From positions 372,001 through 436,000 of the forward strand of contig JAQOTA010000001.1 in assembly GCA_029532415.1 (NCBI GenBank): a stretch of DNA of 64,000 nt, read 5' to 3'. Both the position numbers and the translations under genes were made by a program. Positions 32,478-43,025 of this stretch are shown piece by piece. The first letter of the stretch is position 1. Each line of letters opens with the position of its first letter. Source of the stretch: Marasmius tenuissimus. Its lineage: Eukaryota > Basidiomycota > Agaricomycetes > Agaricales > Marasmiaceae. Below the pieces are notes generated by a model that did not search any database, was not told where the DNA came from, and worked only from the letters and a program-made list of their open reading frames with translations.

Positions 32478-34582
32478 CTAATTGGCCCATGACTTCAGAG
32501 TTGGAATCGACGGAACAAAGAAATATTCTCCTCCTTGCGAAGTGACGAAGAAGGGGTTGTCGGCCCCAGGTGGCGCTGCCTGAGTCAAGGGACGGACGGA
32601 GATTTGACCAGAGACCGTATAGCAGCTAAGAGTGTCACCTGGTATCTTGAGATCAATGTCTACTTCATCGCCATCTTGGAATTGGTTTGTCGGTGCGGCG
32701 TCGAGACTGGCCTTCTTTTCTTCTTTCGAGGACCCTTCCGGAGGAGGGCCCCCAATGATTGGGTCTTGGCCTAAGAGAGTGTGTGTTAGACACACGAGTT
32801 CTACTTTCTAGTGAGCGATCTCACCGTGTTTGACGGGGATGAGCCCGGTAATGGGGAAATAGTCGTTATTTCCGTACCCAGTTGACTGACGTACAAATCC
32901 CGAGTCCAAGTGAGAGGAGTAGCAGTTGAACAATAGTCCACGCTCCACTTCCGGAGGCTTGTCTTTTGCTGGTGCTGACTGCCATTTCTTCCGTTCATCT
33001 TCTGTGACCTGGAAATTGTGAGAAATGATATCGATACTGCCGAATTGAAAACTTACTTCGGGACCGTAGGCGATTGCTGCCCTTACAATTGCGCCTGACT
33101 CCAAGTACTGGCGCGAGACATACGGATCCAAATTGCGTGGAACCGTTTTGCGTGAGTGAGCAGTGAAAGGGCAGTAATAATCGCTAGGCTCGTGAGGTGA
33201 AACACCAGGCACATCGCGAACTGAATAGTCGAAATCGTTGTTCCGTTTGGGGTCATTGCCTAAGTCCGGATCATCCCTAATGGGGGCAAGAGCAATTGGC
33301 GCTCCCTGAATAGGTGGGTTGTAGCAGTCCGGTTCTATGAATATTGCAAGAGACCAGACACTTACAGATTGCCACCTCCCTACAAATCGTGCACCAAAGA
33401 GTTGTGCTCCTTCCTCGTTGGTAAGGGGAGGATCGAGTCGATCTGCGGCTTCCTGTCCTCCCGGGAAGAACTCTCTCCAACGCTCGCCATTCTTAATGAC
33501 ATAGTCATCCCAAGAAAGCACGGACTGATGCAACTTCTTGAAGGCCATCATTGTTCCATCCTTAGTCCACGCCTCACGGTTGGGTACTGGATCGCTGTCG
33601 TATCCCATTATGATGACTCCAGGATCGACTTGGATTTGACCAGGGAGCGGGTGATTAACGCCGCTGTTACGTGACCATCTGATAAGCGATTTCTCGGGAA
33701 AGGGGACATGCTTCAACTTACCGGACAGACGGTTGAGAGATACCATCCTTGAATCCAAAGTGTTCGTTATGCCTATTTTCGTCGGGGCGAACCTTGCCAT
33801 CTACCTCCCCTCGAGGGTCCCAAGACTTTCCAAATATCGCCTTCAGATCGTCAGTCGCCTCGTCACGATCTTCGTCGTCTGAAAAGGGCGTTTTTAGCAA
33901 GCCAATATACTGCCTGATCTTCCAAATAAGAATAGACTTACTGTCCGTGGCTATCGCGATAACCCCATGAAGCGCTTGTGTCTCATCAATACCCTGTTCT
34001 GGCTTGAACCCTTGCTCAAAAAGTGGAAGCCAATCCCTTTGGTCGCCAAGATAGTCCTTGTCGTCCCGCATGGAATGCGTGTCGAATCGCACGTCGCCGG
34101 TCTTCTTACCCTCAAGACCAAGAACATCCAAACCCTTTCGGGAGAATGCAATGAGGTATTGCTTGAGCTTGATCCGTTCGACGGCTTGCTTGTTGCCAAG
34201 TTTGACCTCCTGCCTTGCTTTACAGATACTGAAGATGTTCGTCTGCACGTCTTTGGCAGAAGTGGGCTTGAAGTCCCGTAGAGCAACCTTGAATGCCGAT
34301 GGGTCTTCGATTCGGAAGAAAACGAAGCGCTCGCTGGACTACCACCGCACAAGATCAATGTAAGTCAGCCAGAGGAACGACGTGCTATGGATCATGAAGG
34401 TTGTTGCAACTCGCCTTTGGGAATTGAAAGAGGGGGTCTCCTTGAACGTCGGCCAAGTTGGGAACGTTGGCAGGTCTCTCTCCACCGATTAGTGGGACAA
34501 CACCGCGAGACCTGATAAGTTTGAGCAATTGCTGGTCCTTTTGTAGCTCTTCATCGCGTGTAGAGTTGTCGGTCGTAGGCAT
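32478..34582 (-). CDS. dyp: DyP-type heme peroxidase
   Basis: About seven exons encode a dye-decolorizing peroxidase. The family motif GxxDG appears as EHFGFKDGISQP (catalytic Asp). Further on are IVRAAIAYGPE (distal Arg) and CPFTAHSRKTVPR (proximal His), followed by RGLLFNCYSSHLDSGFVRQ. Such enzymes oxidise dyes, phenols and carotenoids with hydrogen peroxide. The start at 34582 (MPTTDNSTRDEEL) precedes LADVQGDPLFQFPK, the usual beginning of the domain, by about 45 residues. Secreted basidiomycete DyPs normally begin with a hydrophobic signal peptide and a propeptide. None is visible, so this one may be intracellular, or a 5' exon was missed. The last exon carries an extra acidic/Lys-rich loop (GSSKEEKKASLDA). 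Confidence 0.9.
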
Positions 34583-34777
34583 GATAGGACAAGATGAATT
34601 GGTATACCTAGTATCACTCCCCACAACGCGTTTTATACCTTGATGAGCGCTTTACAACGAGCTATATTCAGAGTCCCCTCAAATCCAGCTGTCCGATTCG
34701 TGATCTAGGGTGCATCCTATCGGAGCATCTGTGGAATGTTGGGCTGCAGACACTCCAACTGGCTCCATCACCGCGTG

Positions 34778-35446
34778 CTAAGCGTTCAGTACGTCGGAAA
34801 GTCCAAACGCCGGTGGTAGACTCGAGCAAACAAGATCGAGGCTAACAGTGAAAGGTGAATAGGAGATAAGGGTGGGTGACGCTGTCGACAGGCGTGCGTT
34901 GTCGATCCTATTATCCACAGCTTTGTTCATGTCATGCTGCCCCACATTCGAGGAACTAGAGAAGACCACGGGGGGAGGATAAGCCAAGCTAGCCTTGCAA
35001 AATGAAAACGCCGTATTCAAAATTTCGACGTGCAGCTCGCACTTACACATCTTGAGGCCCCATATGACCTCCCTAGAGTTCCACCCGTCGATGGGCGTTC
35101 GGGTGCCACCAGGATCGTCGGACGCCCGAATAGAGCACTCAATTGTGCTAGGCGAAGACTGAAGACGTATTGGTGCAGGCAGTTCGGTTTTAGTGAGTCG
35201 GTGGTTGTGGTTGATCACATAGCAATTTGCCCAGGGATGGCTTCTATGGCAAAGACGGCATTGTTGAGGCTCAGTGCATGTGAAGAGCAGAGATTGAACC
35301 AAAGATGTCCAACTACAAACCGAGGAGCTGGCGGTCATGAATGAAGAACATAGGCGCGGTTTGAGCGCCCGAACATCACATACGTCACGTTTGTTACCAC
35401 CGTGACAACTATACCTTGAGCTTTGACCCGCAACCACCATCATCAT
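34778..35446 (-). repeat. Dispersed repeat family, copy B, with an open 222-codon frame
   Basis: Longest of three related copies (others at 9835-9985 and 14755-15000, each covering one half). The minus strand is open from an ATG at 35446 to 34778. Blocks shared with the other copies are CHGGNKRDVCDVRALKPRLC near the start and RTPIDGWNSREVIWG and CKCELHVEILNTAFSF further on. Several differences between copies are at third codon positions, others are not, so coding selection is possible but not shown. I do not recognise the protein; it is rich in Ser and Cys. It may be a fragment of an unknown mobile element or of a gene family. Confidence 0.45.
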
Positions 35447-35450
35447 TTTT

Positions 35451-36891
35451 CCTTCACCTGGTACGTTTGTCTTGCATTACATGTTCCGCCCCAGATACTG
35501 AATGGACACCGCAGATCAGGTGTAAAATCAGCTCCAATTGCTCAAGTATGCCATCGAATTTTGCACGCCGAGGGGTTGAGCAGTGAGCTACTCGGGACGT
35601 GTCCACTGGTGAGTCGAGTCTTACCCTTTTGTTTTTCCGTTAATTTCTTGAACTTTTGCTGTTATAACTAGTTCTGTTCCCGAAACCTTACAACAAGGCA
35701 ACGCCGCAAATCTGCTCAGAAACATTGTCTGACAACACGATTTTCGACCACCAATGCACGGATTCTCGTTGGATGTGCCTCAGGATCCTATCTCGGGGCA
35801 TGCTCGGTCACCATGACTTAGGAAGACAGACGAAGGGATGGGCCTCTGCGGCTGGAGATAACAGCAGCGATATTGGCTGAAACAGAGTGCGTGTCACAAA
35901 TCCTGGTGTTGTAAGAACAAAGGTATGTGGGTTGGGGGTCATGAGTCTTGTTCTTGCGTCCTGATCGTTACTTAAAGCAGAACGAAGAAACGCAAGGGAA
36001 TGAGAGCGACGCTGCTTATGAAGATGGTTGTAAGATGGCTCCCTCCAGAACGACGATGGCTCAGCTTCCTCGAGAAAGACTTGCTCAAAAGCTGTCCCTC
36101 TCCCACCCATTTCAGGCTCGCGGTACTTTTGCAATCAGCACTCTCCCTCCACCCTTATCTCGACGTAACGTTGTCGGCTGTGCATCTTACTCGTGCTATC
36201 TGAAAGCGTCATTAACACCTGGCCGTGGCACCTTCGAATCAACTCCACAAGAATACCTTGTGCAGTCGGGTCCTTCGCCATGCCCAGGAGACCTCACCGT
36301 TTACTTGGACTCCCTGGGACACGCTGAGTGCAACGACCATGCTGGGGACTCCGTCAAAGCTGGTTCATAGCCCTCAGAAGCCACCATCGTTCCTTTTCCA
36401 TACCGTCTCCCAGAACCCAAAGATTCTGAACACGAACTCTAGCACCACTTTGGCTGCTTCTCGTACATTCGGCGGCTACGCGAGTGCCAAACATGACCCA
36501 CCATACCCATTATACTGCAACTCGACTCGGACCTTCGGCGCCACGCTGGGCTCGTTATGGAGGTTGCCACCGCAGTCTCTTAGCAATATGAATAGGCGCA
36601 ACGACGATGACATTCTCCGTTACATCTTTGCTGGGACATGAACAGCCAGTTGCTCCCCGTAACCTTTATCCTATATCTTTGTCTAGGATAATGGCCGACG
36701 CGCGTTTGAGTGCGTTGCTGGTCCTCGCTCGGTGTCCTAACTATTGATTAAACCACGAACCATCCTATCTCTACGAACTTTGTCGGACGTTTCCCAACTC
36801 TACCCTACGTTTTGCATGTACTACACTCTTCTACCTCGCAATAGTACCCAGAGCTGAACTTGAGATATGGATTGACCTGACCGATTCAATT
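35451..36891. other. Intergenic stretch with weak open frames only
   Basis: The frame 36225-36641 (138 codons, plus) and the overlapping 35948-36370 (140 codons, plus) are the longest. Neither shows a domain, a signal peptide or paralogues in the window. I do not call a gene here. Confidence 0.45.
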
Positions 36892-38359
36892 CTAAATCCA
36901 CTGCGAGCCCGTACCATTATCCGACTCCTCGACTACATAGAAACTGTTGATTGGTCTCAGCCATCCATTCGCCGCGCATGCCGGAAGGTCGCTCATCACC
37001 TCATCAGCTATCCGTTTCGCCCTATTCCAGGCAGGTCCGCATTCCAAGCTGGGAGTTCGCCTGTAACATCCATCATCAACCGACTTTTGCCACCTCTCTT
37101 CCTCCGCTCGGTCGGAGGCCACACATACGATGAATTCCAATGCTTTAAGCTTGGGAAACATGGCCGGGACAAGTTCGTCGAGTGCAGATATATCTGCTCT
37201 GCTCGTCCACTGCAACTTTGGCATGCTCAGCGTACGGAGGTCTGAGAGTGGAGTACCGAGTGAAGCTTGAAGGGAATCAAGGAACTCTCCCATACGTTGG
37301 ACGTCTAATGTCAAACGTGTCAAACCCTGGACAAGGTCACCTACCACCTCTCTTCCGGGTCCGATAAGATATTCTCCGACGTCGTCTAGAGGCCCCACGG
37401 TGAGCTTGTAACTCATGGAAGTACTTGTAATAGTACTCACCCACTTCATTAGACATGTTGACCATCGAAAGTTCCTCGAACTTTGAAGATGAGGAACACA
37501 GGGCCACCATTGCGTCTAAGGACGCGCCATTTAGCGCTGTTCCCGATATTTTGAAGCATCGAAGCCCGGTACAAGGCGTGAACGCGTGCAAGGTATCCAC
37601 GAGGAACCTCGACTGGGGGCTTAAGAGCTCGAGGGTCTGAAGTCGAGGTCCTATTCCCACCCCGTAGACTCCTTTAGCTTGGGTGGTATTCATTGGGTGG
37701 AAGCGAATCTGATCAAGGACCAAAACTACCAGCTTGGGGAAGGAACACGCCATCTCGACCAACTGTTCAGGCGAGCACATCCAGACGATCCGGAGTTCCA
37801 AGGTAGTAACGCCGAGAAACGAGTGCATGAACGTTTGATGAGCTTCGGGAGACAGAGTCTGAACTTCTTCGGGAGCGTTCACAACACCCATCCCAATCGA
37901 CACTCCATCTCCTTTAACCATATCGACTCCTCGGAACCCCAAACTCCTCACGTTCCCGAAGAAACGCTCAGCGACCGTCTCGTAACCTCGGTCATCCCGA
38001 TTCCATAATGACCCCAACCATTCTAACACCTCGTTCCCGCAGGTTGTACTCCGTCCAGGGACGGAGAACCAGTCTGTCCCGTCGTATAGCAGTTCTCGGA
38101 CGTCGTATGCAGCCAAGGTCGAGTTCTCAGACGAGAATATATCCCTCATTGCTTCGAAACGTGTCTTGTTGTGTCGAGGAATGACGAAATGTCTCCACAG
38201 AAGGTTTCTTGACGCCGCGAGCCAGTGTACACGGGATATCAAGGTCGAAACGCCAAGGTTATGGGTGTCCGATTGGGATAACGAGGAGGGTGGATTTTCG
38301 GGTATGTGTTCGACAATTTGGCGAGTAATCTCGTATGGGAGTGCTACAATGCTAGACAT
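36892..38359 (-). CDS. F-box-like protein
   Basis: The protein starts MSSIVALPYEITRQIVEHIP and continues with LISRVHWLAASRNLLWRHFVI, the layout of a basidiomycete F-box domain (LPxEI, two helices, a closing W). After it come irregular leucine-rich segments (SLGFRGVDMV, VTTLELRIVWMC, LVVLVLDQIRF, LQTLELLSP) like the degenerate leucine-rich regions of these large families. Such proteins usually choose substrates for SCF ubiquitin ligases. The first 357-codon frame and the last 185-codon frame are joined by a short intron (about 40 nt, GTGGGT...ACAAG near 37410-37450), needed to correct the phase. An ATG further upstream at 38410 would add 17 hydrophobic residues; I prefer the one right before the F-box. 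Confidence 0.65.
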
Positions 38360-38661
38360 TATGGAGGACGATAATGCGAAGAGAAAATGTACGAATCCCA
38401 GGGTGCGCACCCGTATATAAGAGAAATCTTAGCTCAGGAGCGGACTTTTCCAATGTCAAATCAGGCATCGCTTGAGATAATGCTTACTCGGAGCTATTCC
38501 GTAAAGCTCACTTTCAGCCTCGTTCCCGCTGAGAGAACGCCACCCTTGAGCTTGTAGGCCGAGTTAGCAACGAAATGAATGAGATCCCTCAGACTCGTAT
38601 CATAATTCTCGTACGTTTAGTGGTCAGGGACATTCCCCAAGGCCGTTTGGGCGCACTAGCC

Positions 38662-38695
38662 GCGGGGAACGACCAGATTACTTGACGTTCCCCAC
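38662..38695. repeat. Short inverted repeat upstream of the F-box gene
   Basis: GCGGGGAACG (38662-38671) and CGTTCCCCAC (38686-38695) are inverted copies with one mismatch and a 14-bp spacer. It lies about 300 bp upstream of the F-box start and could be a protein-binding site or a small hairpin. Confidence 0.5.
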
Positions 38696-39018
38696 GAATT
38701 CACGGTTGAAACGAGACGGTGACTTCCGGGTCCGCCGACGCCGACAACAACCGCTCAGAGCTCTCTCAACCCAACGCCGAATTCAATATCCCAGCACTCC
38801 AAACGTCTCTCGGCGGTCGACGCCGTAAGCTAGGTCAGTCTTGAGGTGGAGAAGTGCCTTGTTTAACTGTAGCAGAGGGTTGTACTATATAGGAAGATAA
38901 CAATATCCCGCGCGATACCAAGAGGAGGATAGTCGTCGAATTGTCACAAAACCTCGTACGAAAATTGAAACTAGTATTACAATGTTTGAATGGTGTTCAA
39001 GAATATAAAACATACGAA

Positions 39019-40128
39019 TCAAAGCCCGTTTCTCCTGGCTTCATGCCATTGTGCCAAACTCTCCCTCTCGACCATCCATAGATGTTTGCTTAATGCCTTC
39101 AATCTCTTGGAATAATCCTTCAGCCCTGCATCATCTACAATGAAGTCAAGGTCGCTGGGAAGTAACCTTCTACCGCGGCCGTTTCCCAGCACATCCGCCC
39201 CAACCAACGCCTCCCAGAGATGCCTTAGCCTTTCGAAAATTTCGTTATACCTCGGCGCATGACCTCCGCACCCGAAGTTACGAGCTATCGCATAGAAGGT
39301 AGAGCGTGTGGCGTGAATATGAACCGGCTTCCATGTTCTGAGATCACCAGAAAGCACGTCAAACATGTACAAGATCTGAGCCGTTATCTTTCGGTCTGGC
39401 ATCGACAATTTCATGATGATCGTGCCTCCTCGGTTAATACACCAAAGCCCGAGAATCAAGGAGGATATGAGAAGCTTATCGCCGAGTGCATGAACATCCG
39501 GACCCGCTGTGCGGAGAGGATGGCCATCGAGAATGATGAGGTCGTATCCTGGATGCTCAGGGGAGAAAGGAAAAGGTGTGAAGGACGGGTTCAATGTGAG
39601 TGTATTTCCGAGCTGGAAGAGCGTTATGTCGGCCCAAATGAGGTCAAAACGGGGTTGCAGGGCCTCCTCCAGAAGCAAGGCATGACCACCCTTATCAACT
39701 GGAAGAGACACTCCACTCCCGCGGGCGTGTGGGTAGGTGGAGAGAATGTATGATGAGAATCCACCAGGGCAGCACCTGAGGACAAGTTTGTCAGAAGTTT
39801 GGGCAAACGAGGATGATTGAACGCCTACCCAACATCCAAGAAGCTGAAAGGCGCTGCGGGTGAAAGCACAACGAGCATCTCGTCGATCTCCTCGAAGACT
39901 TTCTTCATTGCATTGAACCATGCCTTCTGAACCTCCGGCCCCTGACTATCCGCTTGTCGCTTCTGGTGGGCGAAGTGAGCGTCGAGCATAGGTCCGTGCT
40001 AATACCGTATGTTAACGTCGTGATTCGAGTTCATATCACTTGTATGCCAGTCGACGTACCTTAGAACTTCGTAGGCGATGAAGATCTTTGAGCTCCTTGC
40101 TCTTCAATGAGGGAAGAAGTGCGTTCAT
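39019..40128 (-). CDS. FtsJ-like (RrmJ-type) methyltransferase
   Basis: Three exons. The protein runs MNALLPSLKSKELKDLHRLR, then PMLDAHFAHQKRQAD, FEEIDEMLVVLSPAAPF, and the SAM-binding site FLDVGCCPGGFSSYIL, which is split by an intron after LDVG. Then come DLIWADIT, YDLIILDGHPL and GGTIIMKLSMPDRK, the pattern of FtsJ/RrmJ 2'-O-methyltransferases with catalytic Asp and Lys. Many Agaricomycetes carry families of such lone FtsJ-fold proteins whose substrate (rRNA, tRNA, cap or other) is unknown. The ATG at 40128 is in phase with the next exon across a GTACGT...ATTAG intron; a further 5' exon is possible. Confidence 0.75.
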
Positions 40129-40961
40129 CGCGCCCCTCAAGTTTGGTAATGAGAGGAGAGTGAGGAATCAACTTGGGGGCGTCTTGCTTCCTGGTGAGGC
40201 TTATTATAGTCGCAGCAAAGCCACCGGCTGCGGCTATGACAACAGTCATGGGTTCCGATCAGTCACTAGTCGAGGCGCCTAAACAAGGTTTGTACGCACT
40301 CTTCCATGGCGCAATCGACTGAGGATGGCTGCGTGGTATGGGTCCTCGTGAGAATCGCCCGAAAGAGAAACAGCTGAACACTATTGTGCGTAACCTTTTG
40401 AGCTTCTTTTTAGGAAGGTCTAAGCGGCAAGGCGATGGTAAGTTGACCAGTAAAGAAGATCCGGTACTCAGTGCATCGTGCAATCTAGAGCTATGCGCCC
40501 ATTGTTTAGGAGCCTGTCGAAGGGCGTACGTTGGCGCTGTAACTGTCAGATCGGCAATAATACAAACTGGGCGGCTTTGTGGCTTCTAAGAATCTATACG
40601 AGAACAAAAGATGACATCAGGACCAGCACAGACGCTAAGCCGTTGACTGTAGGCCGTAGAGGGGTCCAAGCCTTAGAGCTGTAGATGGAGCGGTAAAGAA
40701 TAGGACCGATGTTTTCGCCGGACTGTAGGTTTACCAAGAAGAGTAGGTGGTCAAAGCGCAAACTTCCTTCCTTTTTTGGTTGACTCAATCATCGTGCTTT
40801 CAAGTGTCCCGTAAGATCAAAGCTGCAGATCTTCATTGAGCACAAGTACAGGATAAGCAAGTACTTATTCGGTCTCGATGAGTAAATTGCTCGCCTGGAT
40901 GCTGCGCATCGCAATATCAGCTTCCCGAACTCTGGTTAGATATAGTAAGAGACCTCACTTA
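40129..40961. other. Intergenic stretch between FtsJ-like and MYND genes
   Basis: Nothing recognisable. The frames here (40338-40684 plus, 40594-40788 minus) overlap each other and show no conserved motif. Confidence 0.5.
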
Positions 40962-43025
40962 TCATACTTCTCGTACTTCCCAACCTAGTCCAGGCCTTCG
41001 TTCCTCCATCGTCCTCGCAGACGGTCTGACCGGAAAGGGAAGAGAGAAATGAATCGCCCAGGGGCTCTTCTCTCTCTTCGGCATGAGACAAACCACAGGC
41101 AGCGCCATACTACTGATCAATGGGCTTGCCCACGTCTGCATAATCTCCTCTAGCCGCTGAAAGTCGACCTTATCTGACAGCTGGCGTCTCAATGTTTCGG
41201 GGTCAACAACCCGAACGGATTTTTCGACGCTCGGAACGTCAGGTCCGTCGAAGTCGAAAACGACAATCGGCAGCTTTTCCTCTGCTACAATGAGACGCTC
41301 GACCATGCTTGCACTGATACCCAAGGAGAACTTTCGAGCCAGAGAAGAGACGTATTTTCTAACAGCTGTTGTCACTTGGCTCGCATGGTTCTCGGCGAAT
41401 ATATCAATGAACTCGCGCAGGAAGCCAGAATCCTCGGGGGGCATGAAGGGGTTGCCGCCTGTTGAGATCGTCAATCAGACATTTTGAGGGAGACGGAGTC
41501 GATGAAACGCATACTTGTTCGGAGAACATGAAACTTTTGACACACTTGCCGATGATTTTCCTTCCAATCTCGTTTCTGACAGCTCTGCGAGCAATAGATG
41601 AGGACCCAGCACCCGGTGCAGCGAAAGTATCGAATGCCCATGCGGGGTGCGTGCTCGTCATATGTAGGGCACTGGACCGTACGTTAGTGAGACTCGCAGT
41701 AACGAGCGAAGCTCCGGGAGCCTCACCTTTGAGAAAGTACACCTATAGAGAAGTCCTTTCGTTCTCATAGAGGCGCGAACCTGGTGAAGCCACAACGCCT
41801 TCTCCCTCATCCTCTTCCAACTTCTCCAAACGAGAGGTGACTTGGCTTCAAGGCAACCTTCGAGTTCCCCCAAGTTCGAGATAGTTCGCAGACTTCGAGT
41901 CAGGAGGTGTAGGACATCTTGATACATCATATGTCGCGATATGTGATCGAGAACATTGACAGCTTTTCCGGTGAACCTGACTAGGAAATTCTCCTCGTCC
42001 TCGTCGAAGGCGTAAAACTGCTTTTCGGCCTTCAAAATGGCGACAACGATTCCACTCCTCAATGCCTCGGTGATGCCTCGGTGATTCACCATGAGCCACT
42101 CACAATCACCGAGGATTGTATTAGCAAAGACGCAAATAGCCGTGAGTCCTGGTTCTCGATCAACCCGTGCACCATCCATCAATCGAGTTCGTTTGTGTGT
42201 GATACGAGACAAGAGGCGAGTGAGCGCTGGAAGGGTGTGGTCGAGAATACTGAGACGCTGAAGAGGTCCCATAGTGGCCTCCTCGAAGGCAGCGGTCGAC
42301 ATGAGACGCGTGCAACAAAAACAGTCCTGGAGCATCGGTAGGTCCATCCTGCCGCAACCCAGTTCATGTGAGAACCGATTGATATGACGTACGAACAGCA
42401 TTCCAAGTTCGAGCTCCTCTTTATCCCCGCTAGTCTCTACCCTTGCGTACTGGAACGGATCCTTGACGTTTGTCCCAAATGTGAGTGATGCGAATAGCAA
42501 GGTCCAGGATCGCCACGTGGGATGATATTGATCGAGGGCCTTGTACCAAACACGAACGAAGAGTTTGTTCAGCCCAGGTGTCAGAGACTCGAGGTGTAAT
42601 AGGCCACGATCGACTCCGCCGTTTCGTGGGGATTCGCGAGAGAATGGAGACCTGATCATAAATGGAATGGAGCTGAAGGCGTGTCCCACAGCTTCCCAAC
42701 CAGCAGTCGTCTTGGGATCCTCGGAGAGGATAAGCTTTTCGACAAGAAATACGACCCATGGGTACAGATGAGACGCCCAATTGGACTTGACGTAGTTTAA
42801 AGTGGTGGTAGGGGAACGAAACTGCATATTGAACGCGAGAGATCCGATGGCCTCAAGCGCCGTTTGAATAACTAGGGGTGGATCTGTGGATAAATCGATA
42901 GAAAGCGGTGGTTTTGCTCTCCGAAACACGTTTATTGCCGCAGCAGGTGATGAGAATTTCTTGGATGAATCCATGAGGAAATCACGGTCCAGACCGAGAG
43001 CGTTCGTACTATTGTTGGAGTTCAT
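40962..43025 (-). CDS. MYND-type zinc finger protein
   Basis: A long first exon (MNSNNSTNALGLDRDFLM...) encodes about 430 mostly helical residues, in the style of fungal MYND proteins with an alpha-solenoid N-terminal part. Next is a MYND finger split by a 55-nt intron (41672-41726): RCTFSK / CPTYDE, then YFRCTGCWVLIYCSQSCQKR and DWKENHRQVC, giving the C-x4-C...C-x2-C...C-x3-C...H-x3-C ligand set. A third exon follows a GTATGC...CAACAG intron and continues GGNPFMPPEDSGFLREF to the end at 40962, about 170 residues without a known domain. MYND fingers bind proline-rich peptides in protein partners. The specific role is unknown; Agaricomycetes carry many such genes. Confidence 0.75.
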
